Source: Spirogloea muscicola (taxonomy: Eukaryota; Streptophyta; Zygnematophyceae; Spirogloeales; Spirogloeaceae). Taken from it: DNA of 15,270 bases. The notes beneath the pieces are model-generated. The model was not told where the DNA came from and searched no databases. It saw nothing but the letters and a program-made list of their open reading frames with translations. This document shows, piece after piece, positions 1 to 7,584 of this stretch; position 1 is the stretch's first letter, and each line of letters opens with the position of its first letter. The stretch is taken from NCBI GenBank assembly GCA_009602725.1, contig WELB01000370.1:64001-79270 (forward strand). Reading direction: 5' to 3'. Made by a program: the position numbers and the translations under genes.

Positions 1-44
1 TGGCTCGGTGAGTGCTTGGCGCAGGGCTCCGCCATGGTTGGGCA

Positions 45-282
45 CTAGCAAGCAATGAGACTCAGCATAACTATATTGATCAACAGAATGATAGGACGTC
101 TGATGGTCCGTGGCAGCCACAGCTTGTAAATCATCGTAGGTATAGCTTTACTAGCTTGCCTAGCTTTCTCTAGGACATGGTAACAAGATGCTGAAGAATG
201 GTTAAGTGTAGAGAATTCTTGTTCCAACATGGTCTTGTGACACATGTCCTTGTTAAGCTCGTTCACAATTTGACTTTTTTTT
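45..282 (-). CDS. Gene 1 terminal exon with C-terminal hydrophobic segment
   Basis: A good acceptor (GTTCTTTCTCATAG|) precedes an open stretch that reads KKSQIVNELNKDMCHKTMLE and later YHVLEKARQASKAIPTMIYK, both helical. It then has a basic patch (Pro-Arg-Thr-Ile-Arg-Arg-Pro) and ends IILLINIVMLSLIAC before TAG at 47-45. A basic patch followed by about 15 hydrophobic residues and a stop resembles a tail anchor or the last membrane helix. No family is recognised. Confidence 0.33.
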
Positions 283-1741
283 CTATGAGAAAGAACGTTA
301 CCTGATGCCACTATGCAGTCTATCTGTGTAGCTACACTAGATCTACAGCTCTACTCATCGACCTCGTCGTCTCATCTAAGCAAACTTGTTCCTCAGACGT
401 ATGAGAGGGCTTATGTTTCCTGCAGAGGACGTGATTGCCACGCACTACGAGTAATATACTTTTCCTTGACAAGGCCACGCCGAAGCCAAGCCTCTTGATG
501 TGCAGATACTACAAGTAGTAAGTAATCCTGATAGTGAGGGCACCTCTCCCAGCTGGACTTGGCGCCCATTTTCCCTCTTGGCGAACACGAGCAGGAGGTC
601 GGTGACAGCCAGGTCACTGTGTATTGTATGCCTGTACATTGTTGACTACTGCACATTCACAGGCTGCAGATCTCCAACTGAAGGCTGAATCTGTATCATG
701 CATTAGATTGTCGATGTACGCAATTCTTCTAGCTGTTCACTGACCTTCGCAAGCAACAGCTTCTGAGGCAAGACTGTTACCTTCGTCTTCTGTGCAGCCT
801 TTAGGAGCCCAACACAAACGGCTTGTCGGACCTCAAAAACTCCTCGAGCAATGCAGAGAGGACGCTTCGAACAGCAGCCTGGGACCCAGGCCTACAGCAA
901 CTTCTTACAGTCAAAATGATGTAACGACTCTGCAAGGGGCACCATGCATGACATCTCTGTGTACGAGTTCATCTGAGGGCTCAGTCCAGATTCTTCAGAT
1001 GCTCCTGGGAACTTTTATTCCTGATGCTGCTCCTTGCGTCGTACATCAAGCCATCACTTCTAGCTATCAATAGTACTTCACTGAGAAGTAGATAATAGAC
1101 AACATGCACTTTTGCAGTAGTGCGTTAAGAATCGCAAAGCTAGTTTACTGACCTTCAATATGGTACTGCATTCCCGATGAGCTTCATTGATTGCTTCCAC
1201 AAGCTTGCCAGACGCATCTTGCAGTGCCTGATGCATGATGCGATTATTATCCTTTTCGGCACAATTTTAAGCTGTTCTTTCAGCTCCTCAATCTGCTGCT
1301 TGCAGTGTATCAGGTCCTTAGACAAGGTCTTGATCTTCTCCAGATCACCATGGCCGTAAAAAATCCACCCAGACAAGATCGTGATTGCAGAATTCTCCAC
1401 TTTCACAATGGCAGCTGAGTAGAAGTCACTCTCCTGTCCAAGGGGAGACACTCCTGCTTTTTGATGAGTTGCTAAGCTTTGGGCGAGCCAGGCAAATAAC
1501 AACAATGCAGCAAGCGACACAGCAGGAGCAGGATGGCTTAGGACCGCAAATAGGCTGTAGTACTAGCTGGTCGTGTGTCGAACTCGCAAGTTAGCACGCA
1601 TTACAAATCAAGTGCGGGTGTCATCTGTAAGCCGTCAGAAGTTTGCAAAATATGTCGTGATCTGCGCGACTAGCTTACCTCTACTACTGGTGCATTGTCA
1701 CGTCTAGCTGCAACAGCAGCAGCATTGGCCACTTCAGACAT
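45..1741 (-). CDS. Gene 1: split gene for an unrecognised coiled-coil protein with hydrophobic C-terminus
   Basis: A minus-strand gene is inferred from open stretches that join at plausible splice sites: 1741-1679, 1433-1153, 891-745 (or 891-781), perhaps 645-544, 508-363 and 282-45. The exons at 1741-1679, 1433-1153 and 891-745 all end or begin on codon boundaries. The 363/282 junction completes one Arg codon (AG + A). The protein would be mostly helical: a short Ala-rich start, a Lys/Glu/Gln-rich coiled coil, then basic segments, and a last exon ending in about 17 hydrophobic residues. The coiled-coil exon and the exon after it resemble two consecutive exons of gene 2 at 6510-7096, which is the best evidence that this is real. 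The coiled-coil exon carries a frameshift, so this copy may be a pseudogene. No named family is recognised. The middle exons are the least certain. Confidence 0.4.
363..508 (-). CDS. Gene 1 basic exon candidate
   Basis: After a pyrimidine-rich ACTTACTACTTGTAG| the frame reads YLHIKRLGFGVALSRKSILL, then VVRGNHVLCRKHKPSHTSEE, and reaches a TAG near 331 if unspliced. A possible donor, GACGAG|GTCGAT at 363/362, splits an Arg codon after two bases. The next acceptor, TTTCTCATAG| at 283, supplies the missing A and restores an open frame, giving an 80-nt intron. The residues are strongly basic with two cysteines. The donor is weak. If it is not used, this is a terminal exon and 45-282 belongs elsewhere. 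Confidence 0.28.
544..645 (-). CDS. Gene 1 weak exon candidate
   Basis: An open stretch of 34 codons in phase 0 contains DLAVTDLLLVFAKRENGRQV. The start is after CAGTAG and the end is GAG|GTGCCC, a poor donor. The intron that would follow, to 509, would be only 35 nt, shorter than usual. It is listed because the residues are protein-like and the position fits between better exons. No homologous block is seen in genes 2 or 3. Confidence 0.18.
745..891 (-). CDS. Gene 1 exon beginning Ala-Trp, downstream of the coiled coil
   Basis: Opens after TTGCTGTAG| with AWVPGCCSKRPLCIARGVFE and continues through KAAQKTK. It stays open to GCGAAG|GTCAGT at 745, and there is an alternative donor, AAG|GTAACA, after 781. 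Both ends are in phase 0, giving 49 or 37 codons. Its first 34 residues align without gaps to the gene 2 exon at 7022 (Ala-Trp-x-Pro start, nine identities by eye), and both exons start at an acceptor. Reading past 745 gives VSEQLEEL, which resembles VTEELESA in gene 2 at 7359, so coding may continue to a TAA near 707 and the GTCAGT may not be used. Confidence 0.35.
1153..1433 (-). CDS. Gene 1 coiled-coil exon with an internal frameshift
   Basis: The exon follows GGACAG| (AG at 1435-1434) and ends TTGAAG|GTCAGT, phase 0 on both sides. The first part reads ESDFYSAAIVKVENSAITIL, and later KTLSKDLIHCKQQIEELKEQ, a heptad-like coiled coil. That frame then degrades to a stop near 1155. From about 1261 the neighbouring frame takes over with AEKDNNRIMHQALQDASGKL and then VEAINEAHRECSTILK, which runs exactly to the donor. 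The exon is 281 nt, one short of a multiple of three, so loss of one base in the CTTAAAATTGT run at 1271-1261 would explain it. An assembly error would look the same. Reading the upstream frame back to 1520 gives a hydrophobic stretch resembling a signal peptide, but it starts at GTG and is better read as intron. The last 24 codons resemble the end of the gene 2 exon at 6510-6770. Confidence 0.45.
1679..1741 (-). CDS. Gene 1 candidate initiator exon, 21 codons
   Basis: ATG at 1741 is the first in-frame Met after a TGA a few codons upstream. It opens MSEVANAAAVAARRDNAPVV plus one Glu codon, followed directly by GAG|GTAAGC, a good donor in phase 0. The next exon candidate, at 1433, also begins in phase 0. 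The peptide is Ala-rich and charged, with no signal peptide. The GC-rich stretch at 1800-2200 lies just upstream in the sense of transcription, as expected for a promoter-proximal first exon. It could also be an internal exon with an acceptor further upstream (a CTGCAG lies near 1784). Confidence 0.35.
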
Positions 1742-1789
1742 TGCAGTGTGGCGAATCCACCTCCAGATTCAGGTAAAGCGGACCTGCAG

Positions 1790-2207
1790 GAAGCAGGCAT
1801 TGAACGAGCTTAGCAGCTGGGGCCGCGAGTGCCAGCCCATGCTGATGCAGAGGCAAGACGGCAAGAGCGACGACCGGGCCAAGAGAGACTGCCGCCGCAC
1901 CGCGAGCTCGAGCTGCGGCAGGGGCGGCTGCAGAGCTTTTGCTGATGATGAGAAGGGGCTCCGCTGGTGGCTGGGAGCCACGCCCGAGCGAGCGGGCAGA
2001 GGAGCCTCAAATACGATGCGCTGGAAAGAGGCGCGCGGTTGGCTTGGATGCGCGAATCGCTGCGCGAGGCCCCGTCGTGCCCGTCTGCCCCTCCCATCGC
2101 TTGACCCCGGGAGCTGGGGGAAGAGAGCGTCGGGAAGGAAGGGAGAAAGGCTGGAGTGAGGGCCGAGATAAGCGAGCCCACGAAAGAAATACCAGAGGAG
2201 GAGGCGG
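1790..2207. other. GC-rich stretch upstream of gene 1
   Basis: This roughly 400-bp segment is much richer in G, C and CpG than the sequence on its left and is open in several frames on both strands, as GC-rich DNA often is. It lies just upstream of the putative gene 1 ATG at 1741. I see no TATA box. The overlapping open frames (for example plus 1695-2159 and minus 1810-2181) have low-complexity Arg/Ser/Gly composition and no recognisable motif, so I do not call them genes. Confidence 0.3.
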
Positions 2208-2744
2208 ATGGGAAGGCAGCAGTCTCTGCGAGGGACCGGTGGCCGTGGAAATGATGGGGAAAGGAATCTATGTCTTCAAAGGAAGAATGTGCGTGGACCG
2301 CTCGCTGGGTGGCGGGAGCAGACCGCTACCCTGCCCACCCTTGCAAGGAACACTTCAGGTGGAGGGCAACAGCGGGTCTTTTGTCTTGCACTCAGAGACA
2401 AGGAATGCCCACGTCCAGGTGCATTGTTGCTTGTAGAACGTGCGCACCTCACTACGCGGCGCCCTTCTCGCAGCTTGGCCCCGGCCTGCCGACAGCAGAA
2501 GCGTGGCGGGTCGACGCTGCCGCCCCTATCTCAGGTGTTCACAGCGCTGACTCTCGTCGTCAACTCGCAGAGTTGCCGAGATCCAGACCCTGCCTGCTGC
2601 AAGCCTCCTACATCTGCGAGAGTCAACATCCGTGTGTGTAGCCTCTCGGCCGGGTCTTTCAGCCAGCGCGCAGTCCTGGAAAGAATCAGCGCTTCTTCAA
2701 TGCAACCAACTTTGCACAATGGAGGCAGAGTCGCGTGGTCGTGA
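2208..2744 (+). CDS. Uncharacterised open frame, 178 codons, doubtful
   Basis: An ATG-initiated frame that starts MGRQQSLRGTGGRGNDGERN. Composition is Arg, Ser, Gly and Cys rich with no domain, coiled coil or membrane segment I can recognise. Two other frames are also open across much of it (plus 2270-2641, minus 2531-3100), so openness is weak evidence here. It may be chance, an unrecognised part of a retrotransposon, or an exon. No splice evidence settles it. Confidence 0.12.
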   Translation: MGRQQSLRGTGGRGNDGERNLCLQRKNVRGPLAGWREQTATLPTLARNTSGGGQQRVFCLALRDKECPRPGALLLVERAHLTTRRPSRSLAPACRQQKRGGSTLPPLSQVFTALTLVVNSQSCRDPDPACCKPPTSARVNIRVCSLSAGSFSQRAVLERISASSMQPTLHNGGRVAWS

Positions 2745-2784
2745 GTAGCGGGACGGCACCCGCAGGAGCCGAAGGAAGAAGAAA

Positions 2785-2960
2785 TTGCTCGCCCGTGGAG
2801 AAGAGGGCTGGCAAAGCCAGCCCAAAAAGTATGGACAATGTCCAAAGCCAAAAGAAAGAGGTGCCGAAATGGGACTACACTGCAAACCACGGCAAGAAAT
2901 ACACGACGATCTAAAGGGAAGCTCAGTACCCGCAAGTGAGCAGCATCAGGTCGGAATAGC
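2785..2960 (-). mobile_element. Retrotransposon 3'-end remnant, minus strand
   Basis: On the minus strand this reads GCTCACTTGCGGGTACTGAG, close to the His-Leu-Arg-Ala-Gly coding stretch of the plus-strand copies. About 115 bases later come CATTGTCCATACTTTTTGGG and a GGGCTGGC hairpin. That is the same order as in the copies at 3498-3725 and 7640-7925, with a shorter gap. The 2790-2885 part is also very similar, inverted, to 8085-8195 (shared CGGCACCTCTTTCTT and GGCTTTGCCAGCC). The coding part is badly decayed. Confidence 0.5.
2805..2823. repeat. Perfect 8-bp hairpin GGGCTGGC-AAA-GCCAGCCC
   Basis: Two exact inverted 8-mers around a 3-base loop. This is a tightened variant of the hairpin seen in the retrotransposon tail copies, and the equivalent in the inverted copy near 8146-8160 (TGGC-TTT-GCCA core) is partly preserved. 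Confidence 0.6.
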
Positions 2961-3120
2961 TGGCTGCAGGGAACGAGGCACTCCGCCGAGACCCAGAAGC
3001 GGCTCTTTTCAAGAAGGCGAGGGTGAACAAGGTCCAGAGATATGGGACACTCGGTACTCAAAAGAGAGGGAGGGGCTCCATTGAAAACTACGTCCATCAT
3101 GCCTATCCTGCTGAAGGAGG

Positions 3121-3725
3121 ATGGACTCGGCGAGTCGACCTGGTGGCCACCACGCCGGGCGGCGGTCCGCGCATCATCGCGACGTGGTCACCACAGATGT
3201 GGTGGACCGTTCTGGGGATTCTGCCTCGAGGGCTGGCCATGCAACGGCGCACGCTGCTCCGCAGCAAAGGGAGAAGCACGCAGTTCACCCGGCAGGGCAC
3301 GATTCGTCCCCCTGGCCGTCGATGTGCACGGGGCTTTCTCTCCTTTGGGGTCCCAGGCTCGACTTGTTGACCCAGCTTGCTCGATGTGCTATATTCCGCA
3401 GGCGGGGTGAGCAGGCCGACTTCAAAACCGCCGGCTCGCTAGCTCAGGTCTTTCGTATGCAGCTCTTCATCTCCAGTGGTCCATGGCCGACGCCTTGCAT
3501 CTGCGTGCTGGCCGTGCTCAAGCTGCAGCCTCTGGCTTTCGTCAGGGGGATTGCTTTCCGGCTGCTAGTCTCTCTGGTTTGCGGCTGCGGCTCCCCACTC
3601 GTCATCCTTAAGTGCTTCATCTTACCGGCCAAGCTCTAAGATAGCGCTTTTGGCCCCTTGAATTTTTGTCAATTCTTTTCGGGCTGGCTGTTAACAGCCC
3701 TTGCCCCTTTGGGAGAGCCACATTC
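3121..3725 (+). mobile_element. Copy A: 5'-truncated non-LTR retrotransposon, C-terminal tail plus 3' UTR
   Basis: Across frames the segment reads DVVTTDVVDRSGDSASRAGH, then AAPQQREKH, then LAVDVHGAF, RLDLLTQLAR, GSLAQVFRMQLFISS and the His-Leu-Arg-Ala-Gly-Arg-Ala stretch near 3498. The same blocks occur at 10690-10915 in copy C. I know this arrangement (Asp-Val-Thr..., AAA-x-x-x-K, VP(F/L)AV..., then a helical end) from the C-terminus of algal and protist non-LTR elements, where it resembles a restriction-like endonuclease fold. That assignment is inference. Several frame changes make it non-functional. A GGGCTGGC hairpin tail begins at 3681, 183 bases after the His-Leu-Arg stretch. Confidence 0.6.
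3640..3725 (+). repeat. Hairpin tail unit of copy A
   Basis: Contains GGGCTGGCTGTTAACAGCCC, a 6-bp stem GGGCTG/CAGCCC around an 8-base loop, followed by TTGCCCCTTTGGGAGAGCCA. The same order recurs in every tail unit in the window. Confidence 0.6.
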
Positions 3726-3729
3726 ACCG

Positions 3730-4240
3730 ACAGAGGCACGGACTCGAGCAGCCAGTCAGAGGAAGAGAGCCAAAGAAGAGTGAATGAGGTAAGAGTTCAA
3801 GCTCTATAGCAAGTTGCGATGGCTGTGAAAGAGGCCAGCTTACGGGTGGACAAGTCCTAAAGAGGAAGATCTTCGAAAAGGCGGGGATGACTTTGTAGAA
3901 GAGAGACTTAGGATCATCCTCCTCCATCGCCTGGCACAGCTTGTGGATGACTGCCAATGTAGTCGGGCGGGTAGCTTAGGACATTTAGCTTCCCGCAACC
4001 ACTAGTTGCTTGCTCAGAGTGCGGCTTTCATTGAATTTGCTGCGCGCCCAGGCACTCGCAATCCCCAGTGTGCTGGGCGCGCTTCAGGCCAGGCTAATGA
4101 CTTGCATGGTGGTGCTCTGGCTCCTCAGCTTAGCTTGTTGGATATGTATGTGCTCACTCCTGGGTACTGTAGACCCCCTTAGCCACCTCGTAGCCCCGAT
4201 CCAGAACTTTGTAAGCCTCGGATTGGCCTCCCTTTTGTTT
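3730..4240. other. No gene seen
   Basis: Mixed-composition sequence between two retrotransposon remnants. Short open frames on both strands (minus 3724-3957, plus 4010-4402) lack motifs, and the second runs into repeat sequence. I see no convincing gene, RNA or splice pair. Confidence 0.3.
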
Positions 4241-4254
4241 CATGCGCACCGTGC

Positions 4255-4440
4255 GCCTTTGGCTTTGAAGGGGTCGAGGAAAGGCCAGCCCAAAAGAAAG
4301 AAACCGTGCTGTCAAAGAGGGCCCATGCCTGTAAAAGGCCAGCCCAACAAGACTGAACAAGATCTAAACGAAACAGCTCTTCTACGGGTGCAATGGCTGT
4401 AAAGGGCCAGCCAGCCTGGGAAAGAATGAACAACTTTGAA
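4255..4440 (-). repeat. Minus-strand hairpin tail units, about three
   Basis: Three successive degenerate units, each with GGCCAGCCC or GGGCCAGCC on the plus strand near 4282, 4338 and 4405, separated by AAAGAAAG-type spacers and remnants of the ...GAACAA... leader. They are the reverse complement of the tail that follows copies A, B and C. No attached coding tail is recognisable, so this looks like a very short 5'-truncated insertion or a broken one. Confidence 0.45.
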
Positions 4441-4449
4441 GGAGACCGA

Positions 4450-4660
4450 GTGTGGGCCGGCTGTAATTTTTCCGGCGGGCCTTCACGGCCATCGCCGCCT
4501 ATTGAGAAGGTTTCTTACTTCTGCAGCGATCGCCCACCTGAGAGATCTTTCCTGAAATGCTGCGGTGTCGAGCATAAGCGACCCAGCCGGAGTGGGGCTG
4601 GCCTATGGGCTAGCCTTTCACAGCCCTTGCCATCTTCTGAATGACTATCTTGTCCTTTCA
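4450..4660 (+). repeat. Plus-strand hairpin tail units, degenerate
   Basis: Two units in the plus orientation. The first is diverged (GGGCCGGC... CACGGCCATCGCC near 4455-4500). The second is clearer, with GGGCTAGCCTTTCACAGCCC at about 4609 followed by TTGCCATCTTCTG. They lie head to head with the minus-strand units at 4255-4440, so this point is a junction between opposite insertions. Confidence 0.4.
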
Positions 4661-4679
4661 TAGCCATCATTTTCCCACT

Positions 4680-5300
4680 TGGTTATGTAAGTCTTCCCTC
4701 GCTTTTATCAAGCAGATAGACAATGCTTAGCATTAGTCAGTGTGTGAAACAAAAATAGGATGCACAGTACAGTGAGTGGTCTTGGCGAGTATACGCGTGC
4801 TGTCACATTGAGTCAAATCAGATTGTCCCCCCGCAGCAACACGAGTACTCTTCTTCTCTTAATGCTGCGCCATCCTGATTTGCAACCGCAAGGATGTACG
4901 CAGGTGTAGGCATCCTCAACGGCACTTCGAGGCATTCGGAACCTTAGGGTATGTCACTTGCAGCTTGGAATTTGCAAGCTATGCTGGACAATGCCAGTAG
5001 TGCCAGCGGCGGCCTCGGGAGGCGCTCTGCTGGACACCCCCCTCATTGTGATAAAGTAAAGATGGATTCACTGTTGACGTGGTCCATGCATTGTGAAAGT
5101 TGCAGCGACCATCAGCGCCTGGCCCCTGAAACATGATTGAGCGAGAAGAGCACTCTTGGCGACCGCGCGGTGCCGCTGGGCTCAGCGGGCAGAAGGTATC
5201 GCCGGCAGGGTGGTCCTTGCCTTTATGTAAGTTCTTCTGCTCGGCCAAAAGGCAATGGAGTGTGTAGCAAGTGGTGAAGTGTGTAACAAGTAAAAGGGAG
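4680..5300. other. No gene seen
   Basis: AT-balanced sequence with only short open frames. A minus-strand frame across 4979-5410 overlaps repeat sequence and is unlikely to be a gene. No RNA gene or splice pair is convincing. Confidence 0.3.
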
Positions 5301-5309
5301 CAATGGTGT

Positions 5310-5660
5310 TTGACCGGAAAGCTGTCCGGCAGAGGGGGCGAGGGCTGTGAAAAGCCAGCCCACAAAAGAAAGAAAAAGGTCCAACCGAACCAGGAAAAGG
5401 GCCAGACCACAAGAAGAAGAACAACAAGAAGTTGGTTGACTTAGTTGGCGCTTTCCGACTTCTCGACGGCGCCACTCGAGCTGCTCTTGCGCCATGTAGT
5501 CGACTGAAAGAAAGTGGCTCTCCCAAAGGGGGCGAGGGCTGTGAACGAAGAAAGGGCTCGCCCATTGAGGATAGGGGCTGGACAAGCCAGCCCCTATCCT
5601 GTGAACTGCCAGAAGAGAATTGACAAGGTTGGAAGGCGCCGAAAAGCGCCAGCCAAAAAG
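5310..5660 (-). repeat. Minus-strand retrotransposon tail array
   Basis: On the minus strand this holds a leader (CCTTGTCAATTCTCTTCTGG), a long hairpin, CACAGCCCTCGCCCCCTTTG, then a spacer and a second unit with GGGCTGGCTTTTCACAGCCC and TCGCCCCC. It is the same order as the plus-strand tails at 7785-7925. Open frames here (for example minus 5182-5670) translate this repeat and are not genes. Confidence 0.5.
5568..5600. repeat. Perfect 14-bp inverted repeat with 5-base loop
   Basis: AGGATAGGGGCTGG, loop ACAAG, then its exact reverse complement CCAGCCCCTATCCT. It sits where other tail units have the GGGCTG/CAGCCC hairpin but is longer and perfect. The surrounding repeat is decayed, so an intact stem is unexpected. 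Confidence 0.75.
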
Positions 5661-5689
5661 CGCCACTCACTTAGTCAATTTTAGTCAAG

Positions 5690-5960
5690 GAGGGCTAGGG
5701 GGCGGAGGCCGGCCACCTCGCGATTGGCGGGCGGCTCCCGCCATCCCAGGCTTGGCCCCCATCCTTGCGTGGCGGTGGCGACCCGCCACTGTTGGTCCGC
5801 CATTAGTGGGAGCTGCTCATAAGCCAAGCGCCGCACTTCCACACGACCCCTGCTCCCTTGCCCGCCTCCCTCCATCCTCCGCGCGCCTTCTCTCATCTGT
5901 GCTGCGCTCGCGCCGCTACTCGAGGTCAATGCTGACACCCTGCCAGCTGCCTGCTCCAAG
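5690..5960. promoter_or_regulatory. GC-rich promoter-like patch with CCAAT-type site
   Basis: CpG-rich sequence with GCGATTGGCGGGCGG near 5720 (an inverted CCAAT next to a GC box), a pyrimidine-rich run around 5840-5900, and no TATA box. It lies between tail repeats on the left and the exon candidates at 6316 and 6510 on the right. A plus-strand frame is open from about 5824 to 6225 without any ATG. The minus frame 5681-6457 is also open across it. I take the openness as a composition effect. Confidence 0.25.
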
Positions 5961-6315
5961 GTCCGGTCGAAGTCTTCCGAAGTAACGGGGTGTTCCGACT
6001 CCGGCTCTGCTAGGGAGCCTTCAGCATTTGGCGCTTGCGTACGCTTTCTGGGAAGGCCCCAGCAGCTCCGTGCTTCTGACTTTGTGCTGCATCTACCGAT
6101 CTCCTGCACCTGGACACAATGTGGCCAAGTGCGACACTCGGCACAGCTCCCAATCTTCGTCTTGGCCATTATCCATGTGGTGGAACAAGATATGCGCCTA
6201 TTCTCAACCCGCCACAAGCACACCATGTGAGCATGCCACCTTCTGATTGCAGCATTGCCACTTCTCTCTGCCTCTGCTAAGTGCACCACGCAGCATGGAG
6301 ATTTCGATGTACTTA

Positions 6316-6457
6316 CCCGCAAAGATGTCAGGCCTCTCAATATCCTAAGTGCCAGGATCTTGAGGCTACAGCTAGCATTTTCATGAGCAAGACCGGTATT
6401 CTTTGAGGCTTCCTTTATGACTTTCTGTTGACTTGAACTGACCTTCAAAATAGTCAC
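6316..6457 (-). CDS. Minus-strand exon candidate with near-consensus donor
   Basis: Reading leftwards, the frame contains KVIKEASKNTGLAHENASCS and then LKILALRILRGLTSLR, and is followed at once by GCGG|GTAAGT, the best donor match in the window (phase 0). AG acceptors in phase 0 lie at several places (for example after TTTTGAAG at about 6445), so the 5' edge is open. The Ala-His-Glu...Cys-Ser...Ile-Leu stretch faintly recalls the end of the gene 1 coiled-coil exon. It lies on the opposite strand to gene 2, only about 50 bases from its first recognised exon, so it would belong to a separate divergent gene. The reading frame stays open to 5681 but I would end the exon at the donor. Confidence 0.3.
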
Positions 6458-6509
6458 ATGTGATTACACATGCTTGACCAATTTGCACCTGCTAGCTCTG
6501 TGGTCGCAG

Positions 6510-6770
6510 GTCATCCTGGCTGCTCGAGACGTAATCTTCACAACAATGACGAATCTGTTGCAGCATTGGCATGCGTACAGCCAACAACACCCAAGACAGG
6601 AGGCCTTGTTGCTGCTTTCTGTGTTGCAACGAGCGCAAGCTAATATACAATCAGCGTTGCAGGAGATGCAAAGGCAGACTCCTGTCCATGCTGTCCTTGT
6701 GCAAGATTCTGTGTCAAGATTCTTGCAAGCAGTGGATGATGCACAACGTGCATGCCATGAAATCATTCAG
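6510..6770 (+). CDS. Gene 2 helical exon, 87 codons, phase 0 at both ends
   Basis: Acceptor GTGGTCGCAG| at 6508-6509, donor ATTCAG|GTGAGA after 6770, and 261 nt without a stop. It begins VILAARDVIFTTMTNLLQHW, continues LQRAQANIQSALQEMQRQ and ends QDSVSRFLQAVDDAQRACHE plus Ile-Ile-Gln at the donor. It is Gln/Ala/Leu-rich and helical. The last 24 residues align without gaps to the end of the gene 1 exon at 1153-1433: Gln-Asp, Ala, Ala, Arg, Cys and Ile are shared, with many conservative pairs. The frame stays open to 6873 past the donor. Confidence 0.45.
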
Positions 6771-7510
6771 GTGAGACACACAAGCAATACTGCTGATGAG
6801 TTGCGGCAATTCATGCAGCACGTCTTTTCTTTGATGGGAACTAATCAGCGACAGCATTCCTCGGCAACAATATGAGGCTGCTGTATCTCAAGGGCCTGAA
6901 GCCAAGGACTGAAATTGGTCAACTGGCAAGCTGTAACAACTGGAAATAAATTTTGGAACCTAACTAGCTCACACAACGGCAGTCGCACTGACTTAGGAGA
7001 CATGCCCGTGATCTTGTGCAGGCTTGGTACCCAGCGAGGACCTCAATAGAGTCATTGAACAGGGCAAAAGGCACCTGTGCAGTCCAAGGAATCGCAGTAA
7101 CGAGCGCATTCAACCAGATGCAATGACATCAAAGTGCAGCCTAGCCTAGGCCTTCCCATCTGTATACTGATTGTCACCCTAGGCTGCAGCTACCTAGTTG
7201 CAGTCACAGAGTACAATGAGTACGCAGTGCAACTTGGCATATGAATTTTGTAGACACTGAGTGACTTCTGTAGCGGGTATATTTAGGTTGTACATATTCA
7301 CCGGCACATAGCTACTGATGAAGTGTACTTACTACTTTTGTCATGGAGTGCTTTGCAAGTGACCGAAGAACTTGAGAGCGCTAGCCATGACTTCTGCAAT
7401 CAGTATGGTTTGGGATCATACAAGTTGCTCTACGACCCTTTCAATTCAGACTTGAGCTCAACATGCTGTACCGACTTATCATGGCAACGAAAGGGCACTG
7501 TTGTCTCTGC
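6510..7510 (+). CDS. Gene 2: split gene, paralogue of gene 1 (unrecognised family)
   Basis: Exon candidates at 6510-6770 and 7022-7096, and an open stretch over about 7359-7510, lie in order on the plus strand. The first two match consecutive exons of gene 1 in order, phase and edges. The third begins VTEELESA, matching VSEQLEEL in gene 1, which also comes next in order. No start codon or promoter is fixed. The GC-rich patch at 5690-5960 is the nearest upstream candidate. A retrotransposon 3' end (copy B) begins at about 7585 and may have interrupted the gene, because nothing like the gene 1 hydrophobic terminal exon follows. The product should be an all-helical protein of unknown role. Confidence 0.38.
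7022..7096 (+). CDS. Gene 2 Ala-Trp exon
   Basis: Good acceptor CGTGATCTTGTGCAG| followed by AWYPARTSIESLNRAKGTCA and VQGIA, with a possible donor GCA|GTAACG. If unspliced, the frame reaches TGA at 7124-7126. It is in phase 0 with the preceding exon. It resembles the start of the gene 1 exon at 891: Ala-Trp, Pro, Ser, Leu, Ala, Gly and Val match at fixed spacing. Confidence 0.35.
7359..7510 (+). CDS. Gene 2 third exon candidate
   Basis: The frame reads VTEELESASHDFCNQYGLGS then YKLLYDPFNSDLSS and stays open into the retrotransposon remnant. The beginning resembles gene 1 at 744-721. The acceptor (TTTGCAAG| at 7358-7359) does not match the phase of the preceding donor, so the edge is unresolved and may lie further left. 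The frame is open from before 7323. Confidence 0.27.
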
Positions 7511-7584
7511 AGACCCCAATCATTTGTTAGTCCGACATAACAATCGCACGGCCCTGTGGGTTGCAGGAATTTGCCGTGTTTTCC

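Noticed and set aside
1155-1520. A 121-codon minus frame that looks like a signal peptide plus coiled coil
   Set aside because: Its start is GTG, the hydrophobic part fits better as the intron before the phase-0 acceptor at 1434, and its last third is out of frame with the better coiled-coil reading.
5182-5670. Minus frames of 147-162 codons
   Set aside because: They translate the retrotransposon tail repeat; the same kind of frame appears over other tail copies.
5681-6315. The rest of the 258-codon minus frame 5681-6457
   Set aside because: It runs through a near-consensus donor at 6316 into GC-rich, low-complexity sequence that is open in other frames too.
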